Shown: piece by piece, positions 1-11,063 of the stretch
Position numbering within the stretch: the stretch's first letter is position 1
Layout: the number at the start of each line of letters is the position of its first letter
DNA from: Argyresthia goedartella
Taxonomy: Eukaryota > Arthropoda > Insecta > Lepidoptera > Argyresthiidae
Length of the DNA: 64,000 nucleotides
Direction: 5' to 3'
Assembly: GCA_949825045.1 (NCBI GenBank)
Contig: OX463829.1
Location: 19,686,715-19,750,714, forward strand
Made by a program: the position numbers and the translations under genes
Notes under the pieces: generated by a model
What the model was told of the DNA's origin: nothing
Databases searched by the model: none
What the model saw: the letters and a program-made list of their open reading frames with translations, nothing else

Positions 1-528
1 AGAGGTTTAACTTGTTGATGTTCGTCTTGCCGACAGGACTCATCGTCGATCAGGGTCCGTAATTGCTAAAGGGACACACTAATAACAACCGATCGGCCCA
101 CTTCCTTTCATGTTAGCCTCCAATTTGAGCGCACCGTTAATAGCTTAATTATTTTTAGTGCCCGTATGCATGTGTGCGGTAGTGAGTGGTTATAATAGAA
201 TTAAATTGAACTTTTACATTACAAGTACATGTTTATAGGCATTGTTAACATAACGGGGAAGGTAGAACTCTGATAAGGTCACGTATAGTCTTATAAAGTT
301 ATTTAGGAATTTTATTTAATTGTCGAGGAATAATTATAAAATAATTAAACCCTTCTTCTTAAATTTCGGAACTTAAAGGACCTGCAATTCACAGACTTTT
401 CTGACATTGTGAACAGACTTTATTATCGCCATTTAACGGCTGATGAAAACAGGTCGTCAAAAAAGTTTAATATTTAAATTAAAACTCATTCTGCAAAAAC
501 CCTGTTGAATGTTGATAAATGATGTAAC

Positions 529-600
529 CTTTTTACCCGACTAAGGCTAAGCCAAAAGGAGATATTATGATTTTGACCGGTATGTAGGTCTGCTGCACGT
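529..600 (+). repeat. End fragment of the 38.1-kb inverted-repeat family
   Basis: CTTTTTACCCGACTAAGGCT followed by GGAGATATTATGATTTTGAC and CGGTATGTAGGTCTG. Confidence 0.4.
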
Positions 601-690
601 TTAGTGCGACATAAAAGAGTAGAAAATAATTGAGGGCGCCACCATTGATTGTTGTTGTTTTAGCCGAAATTAGACAGACTACATACTCAC

Positions 691-739
691 CTGGGGTGCC
701 CTGTACGCGGAGACACTTTAGTTCCGAAAGGTCCGTTTT
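691..739 (-). CDS. Candidate further exon on the minus strand (weak)
   Basis: A near-consensus donor, CCCCAG|GTGAGT, lies at 691/690 on the minus strand. Upstream of it, entered in phase 1 after an AG at 741-740, is an open stretch reading ENGPFGTKVSPRTGHP in relatively GC-rich sequence. The phase fits the exon at 29.0 kb. The acceptor side lacks a good pyrimidine tract because LINE-like 3'-tail sequence (about 745-1000) begins immediately there, perhaps having replaced it. A shorter alternative acceptor exists at 717-716. The evidence is limited to splice signals and frame. Confidence 0.27.
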
Positions 740-744
740 CTACT

Positions 745-1000
745 CTTATATGTTCAAAGTTCAAATGTCTTTATTGCTGTAGATATTTTCATTTACATTT
801 ACAAACGTATTTTTTTTCCGCTTCAAAACTTTGGACCACTGTGGGAGAAGACAGGCGCAGAAACTCCCACAGATTGATTTATAGATCTCTTTTGAAAATT
901 GGTTGTAAACTAATAGAAATAATACAATATTAATTATTATAATAAATTTACAGTAGTTCTGTGTTGAGTCAGAATAACCCCATACAGTCCTGTCATTTAA
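745..1000 (-). mobile_element. LINE-like 3'-tail family 2, copy 1
   Basis: TGTCTTTATTGCTGTAGATA, TTGGACCACTGTGGGAGAAG, ACAGATTGATTTATAGATCT and CATACAGTCCTGTCATTTAA are shared in order with 7543-7826. TTTATT at the left edge marks an antisense 3' end. Confidence 0.55.
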
Positions 1001-2165
1001 GTGTTTGACAAAGTCGCTTTTACATGGTTTTTAGATTGCTCAAATGACATTTTCAAAATCTCCAGAGTTAACTTGTTGTAGTAGAGAATGCACAGACCCT
1101 TGAAATAATTGCCTACCTTCGCGAGTCTAAACCGGGGCGCAACTAGTCTGTGATTATTTCTTAGGTTGACATTACAGCTATCGCTAATCTATCGTCTTTG
1201 ATGTTTTTCATGTATTTACATAAGTATTTATCTCTATTAAATATATATAATATATACAGTTATCACTAAGTTTGGAAAATGTTGTAAGGTTCTGGCGTAT
1301 ATACATTTTATTTTCGAAAATAAATTAACTAGCTTCAGTAAGTACGTCAATTTATTTGAAAAGCTCTCTTAAGGAGTCTGTGCATTTTAAACAATAAATT
1401 GCTCGAATAGCTCTTTTCTGTAAAATAAAAATAGTTAGAATATCCACCGGTTTCCCCCACAACAAGATACCGTAGGACATGACACTAAGAAAGTAACTAA
1501 AATATACTAGCCTAGATGTAGCCACATCCGTGTTTTGTCCGATGTTCCTAATCCGTTTTTTGTTTGATGTTTTGTTTTTTTGACTTTGCGTATGTAGTAT
1601 GTTCCTCTGTTCCCTCAGACAAGCACTGGTATGCTATTTAGGATGTAGGCTATGTGACGTCACACTAAATTCAATATGGCGCCCAATAGATGGCATGGAT
1701 TGAAAAATAATGTTGGATTTGTTTTGGTAGTCGGGTTATAGTTTATGGACGTTTTGAATTTATGATCACTTATCGACTTCATCTGAATATAAAGTTTGAG
1801 ACAAAAATTACACTAAATAAGTTTTGATTTAAATGCTTTCATGTTATGTCACAAACAAGCCATTTACATTTTGTTGTATAAAAATTAAGCATTAAAGAAG
1901 GCACTTACGCAACGCAACGTCCTTGTCCGTCAATCCGTCAGTTATTCCGACCAATTTTCCCTGAAGCTCGAAATACAGCTTCTACGGCGCGGCAATAAGA
2001 GCTATAAAGTTGACAGGTGGTAACTTCATTGATTGTACTTTGTTTGGTATAGAGCGTCAGACGTTTTAGGTCGCGGAGACCTTTGTGACCCACGCTTTTA
2101 CTGCGTAATGTAGAAAGCTATTTAAGCCCTGGGGCTTAATTCTTTTATGGGTAACGCATAGCGTT
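1001..2165. other. No gene seen
   Basis: AT-rich sequence with no coherent ORF, RNA gene or clear repeat. Confidence 0.5.
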
Positions 2166-2607
2166 AGCATATTGATGAGCACGCCTTCAGGTTGCATGCG
2201 GTCCGACTGTGGAACGCACTTACATGCAATATAAGAGACAGTCCCCCTCTTTTCTCTTTCAAAAAATAGTACTTCCTCTCTCTTTCATGATAGTAGTTAC
2301 AGCATGTATATTATTACTATATGTACAGGTTTATGTATATATTGGTACTTATATATATAAATAGTAGTTTGTTATATAGGTATTTTATTTTCCATATTTT
2401 ATAGATATTTAATTTATTTATTTATTATTTACTATTGATAAGTTATTAGATATTGTTACTGCCTACACTTTCATGGTAAATTTTCCTATAATGTCTTGGT
2501 TTGCTGGAAGAAAAATATTTATAGAGATAAGCTGGCCTTTGTACATTTGTTTTCCACAAATGTAAATTTTTATTTATCTTTGTGCAATAAAGAATTATAA
2601 AATTATG
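2166..2607 (+). mobile_element. 5'-truncated copy of the 14.77-17.37 kb LINE family
   Basis: It begins within the last coding segment (GGTTGCATGCGGTCCGACTG, matching 16945-16964), continues through AAGAGACAG and the 3'UTR, and ends TGTGCAATAAAGAATTATAA. The coding end contains a stop near FKK where the full copy reads on. Confidence 0.8.
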
Positions 2608-3639
2608 AAAATTGATAGCATATAGATTGATCCCTGGGCACAAAATGCCTTATTTGACAGTAATAATAATAATAAAAATAACAAAAGACTATCTTTAAAC
2701 AAAAAAGGCGCTGCCGACAAGCCAAATACGGCATTTTGCGCCCTGTGGAGCGATCGATATGCTACCGATATGCTATCGCTATGCGTTTTCCGTAACAGAA
2801 TAGGGCCCCTGTTTCCATTTCATATCGATAGAGCGAAAATAACGTTTGGTATATGAGCGTGTAGAAAAATTGGCTATTGTGATTGGATTCACCGAGTTTT
2901 GGTTTTAAACCTAGGTAAATGTATCATATACATATACATTCATGTGTGTGTCATCTTACCTCTCTATTCTGCCCATGTATGCATCTCTCTTGTAGCCTCT
3001 AGGCGGCATTCAGAGGCCAAGAAACTTAGCGCAGGCTGTACCTGATAACAAGATACTTCAGAAACTGTGCAGAATCCTGTGCACTATCAGCATATTGGTA
3101 ATAATAATAAGACACAAAATAAATACGGGAATCAAAGCAACAAGTCACTGTGTGCTCTGTCGGTGACGTAGGCCGTCCGGGGCCCTTCATACCCAAGCGA
3201 AGGGTTTACGGCCTTTATGGCCTCTCACCCCAACCATCCTTCATCAATGAAATCATTCTATGACATAGTTCTACGTTTAAACCTTTATTTGACTGGTGGC
3301 ACTTCGCCAACCTTAGAGCTGTTTAGAATTGGCCAAATTATGACAAAATAACCAAATACCTTCACTAGCTGGGAATTATTACTGTGATTATATTGTGTTT
3401 TAGATATACTTGTCGTAAAATATTTCTGTGAACCCGCACATAAACATAAAAGACATCGATTAGGATGCCTGCCTACGCATTTGGAGCGCCTCCGGGTCAA
3501 AAAGGTCAACATTTCCTATCGCGCTATACGCTTCCCGTGCCTCTAAACAAAGACCGCCCAAATACTCTGAAATTAAATACGCAACATCTTTGATTATTGC
3601 TGAACTACGTCATAGCATTCAACATAAACAAAGCGGTAC
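2608..3639. other. No gene seen; one faint repeat
   Basis: The segment 2945-3050 (CTGCCCATGTATGCATCT, GGCCAAGAAACTTAGCGCAG + GCTGTACCTG) resembles 47755-47873. Otherwise nothing is supported. Confidence 0.45.
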
Positions 3640-3870
3640 CATTTTGCGCATCCACTGATGACGCAGTTGTGACGTGCATCCGGCGAACCGCGTCATAGGA
3701 GGCAGGGTAGAGCCTGCAGAGGTTGAGCCGCTCCGTGGCTTGCGGCATGGTGGGCGGGCGTACCAGCTACAATCACAGGTAAGTGGCAGAATCCCGCGAG
3801 CGCGCGGCCGATACCGCGTCGATCACAATGCCGACTGAAGTACACCGGAGCCGTTCTGTAGCGCCGAATC
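3640..3870 (+). other. GC-rich island with a perfect splice donor; possible non-coding first exon
   Basis: An isolated CpG-rich stretch in AT-rich surroundings contains CAATCACAG|GTAAGTGG (donor at 3779). A short ATG frame (MVGGRTSYNHR) runs into the donor. No TATA box or downstream acceptor could be tied to it. Confidence 0.22.
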
Positions 3871-5140
3871 AGGAAGATGGAGCATGCGCGCGGAAAACGC
3901 GGGAAAACCTTCTAGAAGAACGTTCGAAACATCCGCCTTGAAACGCCTTCGCGAATTTCGCCGGTATCTGGATTATAGACGAGCTCAGATTCCGGGAATG
4001 TTGTCACTGAAATTTTGCGCATATCATGGAGGTGGAATAGTCGTAAACTTTACAGCGGATTTATGACAATTTTGTGGGAGCCGGAGGAATGTACTGTAGT
4101 ATTTATTATATACAATGTGTATTATTGTCAGCTACAACATAAGTGCTTGTGAGATCTTCTTATATGATCTCTTCTTAGTAATTAATTTACAAGCAGCTAT
4201 AATGCAAAAAAAACTTTATTTGAGTTATGTCAGACAGAATCTTACATCCTACAGTAAATGAGATGATAATAAAGGAAGCAAAGTTCGGAAAGACTGAGTA
4301 ATGTTAACTAGATAGCTGTGTTAACATGTTACTATTAATTATGTTTATGGAAAGATTAATATTCAAACAAGCAACGGAATGACAGCTAGGAACAATGAAT
4401 ATGTTGCTGAAAATACTAGAAGTTATCAATGAACGTATTTACCCCGTCCCATGCATCATTACCTTCAGAAGTGAACGCCAGCACTGCCGGTGGTGCTGCA
4501 AAGGGCAGTAACCGGTGGGTGGGGCGTTGACGGGACTAACCAACAATATTTACAAATACTAGCTCAATAACGCAGAACTTGCAGTGGTTAAGTTTCTTGG
4601 ACTAACAACACTGCATATAGACAAGTTAACGGCCCGGTCATTTGACCAAGTGCCCAATTTATTCAAACGGCGTTGACAGGCATACCTCCACCCCGCTGCG
4701 GGGCCCCCGCATCATCGTTATTTGACATTAACAGTAAGTTAGATAGTTTTTGTGAAATCAATAGTTTTTTATAAAACGTTAATAAAGTAAAGCGTACAAG
4801 CGCTGCAACGTCTACTCCAACATGCGTTTCGGCCAAAAATAGCCTCTCTTTTAACCTACTTCACATAAAGGAGGGTGCTCTCAATTCGGTAGTATTGTTT
4901 AAAATGTGTGTTACCTCGAAACTGGTATTATTTATCATCCGATTTCTATAATTCTTTTTTTTTATTTAGGTATTTAAAATTATGATCTTAAAGTTTTGGA
5001 AAGTTATAAATCTGTCCATAGTTTGGTATCTATAAACGTATATAATCATGAGTTGAATTCTGGCTGTAGGTACCGAAAATTAGTTTTCCGTGTAAAATCT
5101 TACTACAGTTTATATCAACACAAAAATATTAAACATTGCA
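3871..5140. other. No gene seen
   Basis: The 60-codon ORF at 3884 is unsupported. The remainder is AT-rich with no recognisable feature. Confidence 0.45.
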
Positions 5141-5245
5141 AATGCGCATGTATCTACGATTTTTGAGTATGTTGTTTATACCCATGAGAGTGCGCGCGCA
5201 TGTATCTACGATTTTTGAGTTTGTTGTTTATACCCCTGAGAATAA
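5141..5245. repeat. 52-bp tandem repeat, two units
   Basis: GCGCATGTATCTACGATTTT + TGAGTATGTTGTTTATACCC is repeated 52 bp later with TGAGTTTGTTG. Confidence 0.8.
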
Positions 5246-5599
5246 TTTATACCTAAGTTTGCGACCACTAAAAAACCTGTCCTACTCTCTTAATGGTCAA
5301 AAAACTGCGAAACTCTGGCACTAACTTGTATAAACCCCCTTAACGCCTTTTGGGGGCAAATTTCGCTAAAAACGGAACGAACGTCTCATATCTACCTAAA
5401 TAACTTCATACCTGCCAAATTGCAGCTTCATAGGTCAATTAGTTAGAACACTAGGGATGGATAACATTAAGGAAGGGGAAGGATTAGGAATCGCCATAAG
5501 AGCAATTTAAAAACCATGTTAAAACCTTTTTATCTTAAAAAGAATATTACAATATTTAAGATAACATAAATGACAAGAGTAGTTAATGTGACTCAACAA

Positions 5600-5825
5600 A
5601 AAACTCGCTTAATAATTTTGAAATCATTTAATCCTGCATTTTATTTATCATATTTGTACTAGTTAAACAAAACCTATATTTAGAAGAGATCTAAAAATCA
5701 TTCTGTGAGAATTTTTTCGCCCTGCTTCTCCCACAGTGGTCCAACGTAGACAAGGGGCAACAAATTACGTGTTCTAAACATATTTTAATATTTACAGAAA
5801 ATAAAGAATTTTGAATTTGGCTTTA
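5600..5825 (+). mobile_element. LINE-like 3'-tail family 2, copy 3 (sense)
   Basis: CTATATTTAGAAGAGATCTA, CTTCTCCCACAGTGGTCCAA and a terminal GAAAATAAAGAATTTTGAAT. This is the reverse orientation of the two other copies, confirming that the AATAAA end is the 3' end. Confidence 0.5.
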
Positions 5826-6173
5826 AAGTCCTTGCAAAACTCAAACTTAGCGACATAATAGAATTCAATGAAAGAAAAAGAGTTTTGGGGAGAAAAATCA
5901 GCAGAACCAACAGTAACCAGCGCTCAAACACTGGAAATTGGGTTAAATAATCACAATAGAGGACCGACCAGCGACCACCCGCCTCTGTCCCGCGTCCTCC
6001 CTCCCACCTCATCTTCTATCTTCCATCCAACCCACCATTTCCCACCCTTAGGGGATGATATTTGCCAAATCCGTTTTTAGTGCTACGCTATGCTATTTAT
6101 GGAACCCACAAAGTCTCTTTTCTCCTGCACCAGCGGTTTAGGCTGTGCGTTAATATATCAGTTAGTCAGTGAG

Positions 6174-6518
6174 TCAGACAGGACTTTGAATTTTATAAGT
6201 TATCCAGAAAACCTTCACATGTGGAGAAATGTAGGTCCCACGAGGGATGCTTTCATTACTGCATGCCATCAGTGGATGTGACAGCACCTCTGCCCTTTTC
6301 AGGCAAGGCAAAATATCCTCAAAAGAAAACCCCACTGGATGGACCTCGCCAGCATTTTCCTTAATCGAAACTCCAATCTCGAAGAAGTAGGAAATGCTGG
6401 CGACAAGATCTTGATGAACCTCTACGGAGGGAATGCTGCTGAACATCCAACGATACACACAATTTGTAAAATCGGCAGCAACGGCCAAAGTCAACCTTGC
6501 CTGCCTCCCTCCTACCAC
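6174..6518 (-). other. Unrecognised 114-codon ORF, possibly from a mobile element
   Basis: The minus-strand frame gives a soluble-looking protein with VYRWMFSSIPSVEVHQDLVA and SISYFFEIGVSIKENAGEVH. I recognise no family. No splice sites or start context stand out. The plus strand is also open in pieces. Sequence near 6080-6180 (GCTACGCTATGCTATTTATG, ATATCAGTTAGTCAGTGAGT) looks like a dispersed lepidopteran repeat, so a transposon origin is more likely than a host gene. Confidence 0.2.
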
Positions 6519-7082
6519 AAAGGCCGCAAAATATAATTTAAGGAGTTTCTACCACCACGTCCAAAACTAGGGGGGGGTCAACAAAAACCCGTGCGACTGG
6601 GGATGGTCCACTGGCGAACAAATGCTTATTTTGCCTGGCTGTTCCTCCGCAAGTAATGACATAGAGAGCTCTGGTTGGACTCAACTTGCTGGATGCATAT
6701 TAAGTTTACTTTACAAAAATACACCCTAATAACGATTCCTTAACCTTTCGAGCCCTGGACCTGGGTTATAAGGTATCGCGATTTTGAACCTCATGTATTT
6801 AATATAATTCAAAACCTATAACTGCACAGTGGCGTCACCACCAGGGCTTAAGGGGTTAAGGTACCTTTCTCGAAAAAAGGGCAGGTGCAGGAAAGTGTCA
6901 GAATTACACAGTTTTTCTAGCACCGAGTAGCACAGGGTTTTCAGGGTTGCAAACTTAGGGATACTAATAACATATTGAAAATACGTAGATGCATGCGTGT
7001 TTGCGATTTTCGATGTTTTTATAAACTGCACTACTTTAATGGCTTCTGACTTCTGGCTTGACTGTCAGAAAACTCAGAAGGC

Positions 7083-7215
7083 AGATTTTGTCTTGGATGT
7101 TTACGTTGTTGGACGTCGCTGTTTCTGGTTCCCATGACACAGGGCATCCTAGTGTGGGGTCAGAAGCAATGTACTTATGTGCCTGTATGTAAATATTATG
7201 TTATGTTAGGTTTTA
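7083..7215 (+). mobile_element. Second SINE family, headless copy
   Basis: TTGTCTTGGATGTTTACGTT, CTGTTTCTGGTTCCCATGAC and CACAGGGCATCCTAGTGTGG match the body of the 48.9-kb copy. The tRNA head is missing. Confidence 0.65.
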
Positions 7216-7542
7216 GTGTATACAGGGTGTAACAGAATGGTGTAGACATATTTCAGGGGGTTGTTAGGGCCATCATTCTGAGCAAGTTTCACTATGAGAC
7301 CGATTTCATCTGAGTAACTTTATTTTTCACTTGTTCTTACAATTTGGGCCAGACGATCACCTGTTTTGTATGGAGAAGTGAAAATTACCTTTTTGTTATA
7401 GCCTGTATTCGTATCTATACGACGGGAGGGAAAAATAGGGCTCGAATTCGGTTTATTTTTAAGTTTTAATTCAGTGAATTCCCCACTGATTGGATTAATA
7501 AAGAGGCTACGAAATCTGTCTTCTGTCGATCAATGCCACAAA

Positions 7543-7826
7543 GTCAAAGTCAAAGTACTTTATTACTGTAGATATTTACATATACTTAACAAACGTAATT
7601 TTTTGCCTCTTCTCTACATTGGACCACTGTGGGAGAAGGCCTTAGAAACTCTCACAGATAGATTTTTAGATCTCTTTTAAAAATAGGTTGTGCTTAACTA
7701 ATACAAATATGAAAAATGTAATTTATATGATTAATAAGCAGGAATAAATAATTATAAAATTATTAACAGCAAGGTCTGAGTTGAGCCAGATTAACCACAT
7801 ACAGTCCTGTCATTTAAGTAATCTTG
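7543..7826 (-). mobile_element. LINE-like 3'-tail family 2, copy 2
   Basis: AAAGTCAAAGTCAAAGTACT then TTTATTACTGTAGATATTTA, CATTGGACCACTGTGGGAGA, AGATCTCTTTTAAAAATAGG and CATACAGTCCTGTCATTTAA. The AAAGTCAAAGTC repeat is the complement of the repetitive 3' end common in lepidopteran LINEs. Confidence 0.58.
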
Positions 7827-7895
7827 AACATTGTAATATCCCTTTTTTCAACATTGTAATATCCCTTTTTTCAACATTGTAATTTCCCTTTTATC
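7827..7895. repeat. 23-bp tandem repeat, three units
   Basis: AACATTGTAATATCCCTTTT + TTC, twice exactly and a third time with two changes. Confidence 0.85.
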
Positions 7896-9855
7896 TTATC
7901 CCACACATATTATTATACGACTTAATTCGAATCTAATCATGAAAATGACCGTAAACAGCCACAATTAGGAAAACATATGCAATTTCGCTTACATGGATGA
8001 AACAAAAATTGAAATCGGTTCATTTCGAGCCACCACACCTAAAAAAATATACTTATACAACCGAATTAGGAACCCCCCCCTTTTTTGAAGTCGGTAAAAA
8101 ATTTGATTTATTGCAACGAGGTATTTGTATTGAACAGGACATAAACAGTGTCGGAATGTAGGCAATTAGGTCAAGGATGGGACCCCCGTGTCCTGAGTAT
8201 CGTGACGTCGACGGCCGGTTCACATGGGGCGGGCAACACTTTCTTTGTAGGGATATAACATTTTAAGTTGCTTTCCTGTCGGATGTGGCTTACTCAATTC
8301 TCGTATATGAACCAACCTCACCGCGAACTTTAGGATGTTATCTAACAATTCCATATTATTATTTTTATTTGTAAAGAAAAAGACTCCGATTAATAGCCAT
8401 CTCTCTCGTTATCTAGTTCAGTTTAGTTTCAAGAAAACAATTCCTGATTTCTTGTTGTTGTCTGAAACAAATCTTGTCGTTTCCGGCCATATTATCTACA
8501 GCCTTCTGGCCCCTTACTAGGATACCCTGTCGTGATATTATGTCCGGTGGGGAAAGTTTTATGTTTTGATAGGGTACAACAAGTTCCAACATATGGTCAA
8601 CTAATTAAAACCGTTACCAGTAACACAAACTCACCGCCTACACCGTGATTTCGATCATATCATCTAACGACGCAATCCTTGTTTCCACTCCACAATCCTT
8701 CAAAGTTTAGGAGACAATGAAGGTCCTTTTGGAGGTATGACCGAGATCTCAGATACAGTCCTAATATAAGACGAGTGGGTCATAAAAGACCCACTCGCGG
8801 GGAAGAGTAAAAAGATAATTTGCCTCTTGAGGAGATAAAATCGTTTATGAGGTTCGTTACGTATGTGCGCCTTTGTTTTGTTGTATCTTACAGTCGCTGT
8901 ATCTTACAGTCGCAGTAAGGTTTTGTTATAATCTCTATGACGCAGGTATTAAGAGTGCTTTGATCAAAGTATCAAAGTTACTTAGCATGTATCTTACCTA
9001 AATGAGTGGGATTCAAAATATTGCTTCAACTGCCATTTGTTCATTCAGGTTTAAGTCTTTTATCTTTTGACTCTATTTCAATTAACAAATAAGATATTCA
9101 ACGTTGAAAACTATCGTAGAACATACCTCTGTCAGTCTAGACTTCAGTGGAGTTGAAATTTCTATTCGAATAGAAATAACAAGGTGAAGAAAAGTTTACC
9201 TGAAAATAGAAAAGAACATTGTTATAAACATTTCGGGGCACTATTATTTTACGATTTTAAGAACTAATAAAGCGCTTCTTTCTATCGATTCTCGATTTAG
9301 AGTGAACTAAATAAAGAATAAATTGAATATGAACGCAGATAACTTATCATAATTAAGTACCTTTGGAAATATTTAATTCAATGAGCGTGGAAAGAAAATA
9401 ATATCGAGATAAGATGTCTTAAGGTAACGTGCCCTATATTTGCTCAAATTGGCTGGGTCATGGCCGCAAGTCCCGTCTGATTTGTTTTGTTAAAATTATC
9501 CTCAATTTACTTTCTTAGTTCACGAATTCAAAAAATGGTTCAAGAATATACTTATTGTAGTCGTGGTGACTAAGTAATATGACAATGGATTATGATAACT
9601 CAATTTAATCACTCTTATATGTACTTGGACTATTAAAGTAGATACAGTCAACGGCTTATAAAACTATGGGTAACCATTTCTCAGACATGTTTGCGTGGAC
9701 TCCGGAAATATGCTCATGGGAATTTCTCGCTAAAATATCTCTAGAACAGTTTTACCACCAACTATAAGATTTATTAAAAAGAGCTGTTAGTATTATCCTT
9801 ATCAAGCAGGTTCAGAGGCGAAAGAATAGTATCTGCTGCTTTACTGCTTTATTTT
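7896..9855. other. No gene seen; small repeat traces
   Basis: TTGAAATCGGTTCATTTCGA with AACCGAATTAGGAACC (8008-8090) matches a segment at 37460-37545. A 16-bp direct repeat TGTATCTTACAGTCGC occurs at 8882-8913. A GC-rich patch at 8160-8245 has no clear role. Confidence 0.4.
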
Positions 9856-9859
9856 CGCC

Positions 9860-11063
9860 AAAGTGCGCGTCTCTATCCGTAAGTGAAGCCAAATTTTGTG
9901 TCCGTTACTTTGATAAGCAGGACTTTTGCTATATCGACAAATACATCTACTTAGGCCAGATAGTATTCTCCGGAAATAGTCATGAGAAAATCTATAGACA
10001 CATATCGAACGCCTGGAAGAGCTACTGGTCCATGATGGAGTTGATGAAGGGCAACCTTCCATTGTCACTTAGCGCAAACTCGTTGACATGTGTAGTGTAC
10101 CTATCTATCCTAACCTACGGTGCTCAAAATTTGTGGCAAGAGAGAACTAGCGGTGCGTGGGTCATTGACGATATTTTCGTTAACGAAATGTATTCGTTGA
10201 CCGTCAACGAGTAACCGAAGAAATATTAGGGTAATTTCGTCAACCTAATAACGCTCAACAGTATGGAATTGAAAAAATGGATCAACGGAACGAAACGATC
10301 GAATAATAGTGAAATTCGTTAATAGTTGGCAGTTGGCGGTGGCGGAGAAAAAAAAACAACTCTTGTTACTCATTAAAGTCTAATTTAATAGTCCATATCG
10401 TTCCGTCCGTCCTTTCATTCCATCGTCCGTCACTGTTCATAAAGTTAACGTATGCTAAACTGCTTTATTAAAAACAACAATACCTGAAAAAAGGAATAGT
10501 TCATCTGAAAACAACAAGTTGAATAAATTATTTAGTAGAAAAAAGCAAACGATTGAAACAACACTATTCGTTGAAAAAAAAACTGACTGATAAAATGAAC
10601 CTAATAATCTGATATCGGTTAACGGTTCTTTCGTTAAATCCACTTTAACTAATAATATATTAAGTTTGTCGATTCAACGCCTACCGCTAGAGAGAACCAG
10701 AAGTCCAAACTAAAGATTTGCCAGAGAGCGATGCAGCGAAGTATAACCGGTGTTGAAATGACCAACCGTGTCAGGAACACGACGCTGCGCTCCATCACCA
10801 GCATTGCTGACGTAGACGTAAAGACCACTAGGCTGAAATGGGACTGGGCTGGACACGTTTGCCGCATGCACCCCCACATGTGGGCCGAATGTATGCCCAC
10901 TAATGGATACCGGCGCAGAGGCAGGCCGGGACGTTGGTGGCGGGACGAACTGGACAGGGTTTTGCCGGACTGGGCCAGCCAATGGCGGCGGAGGAGAGTG
11001 TGGTCTGAGATAGGGATGGCCTTTGCCCAGCAGTGGAACACCTATACACAGGTTACATAAAAA
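9860..11063 (+). mobile_element. 5'-truncated RTE-clade LINE interrupted by an inverted-repeat element
   Basis: The 5' part (9990-10140) reads IDKYIYLGQIVFSGNSHEKI, ISNAWKSYWSMMELMKGNLP, LSILTYGAQNLW. The 3' part (10697-11060) reads QKSKLKICQRAMQRSITGVE, TLRSITSIADVDVKTTRLKW, DWAGHVCRMHPHMW, GRPGRWWRDELDRVLPDWAS and EIGMAFAQQWNTY, the standard RTE C-terminus and the 3' hallmark GGCCTTTGCCCAGCAGTGG. The reading frame is damaged in the first part. The second part is open for 109 codons. Confidence 0.75.
10147..10690. mobile_element. 544-bp non-coding inverted-repeat element inserted in the RTE LINE
   Basis: The ends are CTAGCGGTGCGTGGGTCATT on the left and, on the opposite strand at the right, CTAGCGGTAGGCGTTGAATC. 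It is flanked by a 6-bp direct repeat AGAGAA (10141-10146 and 10691-10696). Taking out the element and one AGAGAA rejoins the LINE sequence. The interior is AT-rich with many CGTTAACG/TTCGTTAA variants and no ORF. The 6-bp duplication does not point to one superfamily with certainty. Confidence 0.68.

Noticed and set aside
6090..6536. Plus-strand ORFs opposite the 114-codon frame
   Set aside because: They overlap each other and the minus frame; no family recognised.
8160..8330. Possible minus-strand exon (GHGGPILDLIAYIPTL)
   Set aside because: Acceptor-like ACTCAG is present but no donor follows within a reasonable distance and the tail becomes repeat sequence.
9123..9200. Minus-strand segment bounded by TTTTCAG and GAG|GTATGT
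   Set aside because: The splice signals look good but the phase-compatible frame meets a TAG after 12 codons and the composition is AT-rich.
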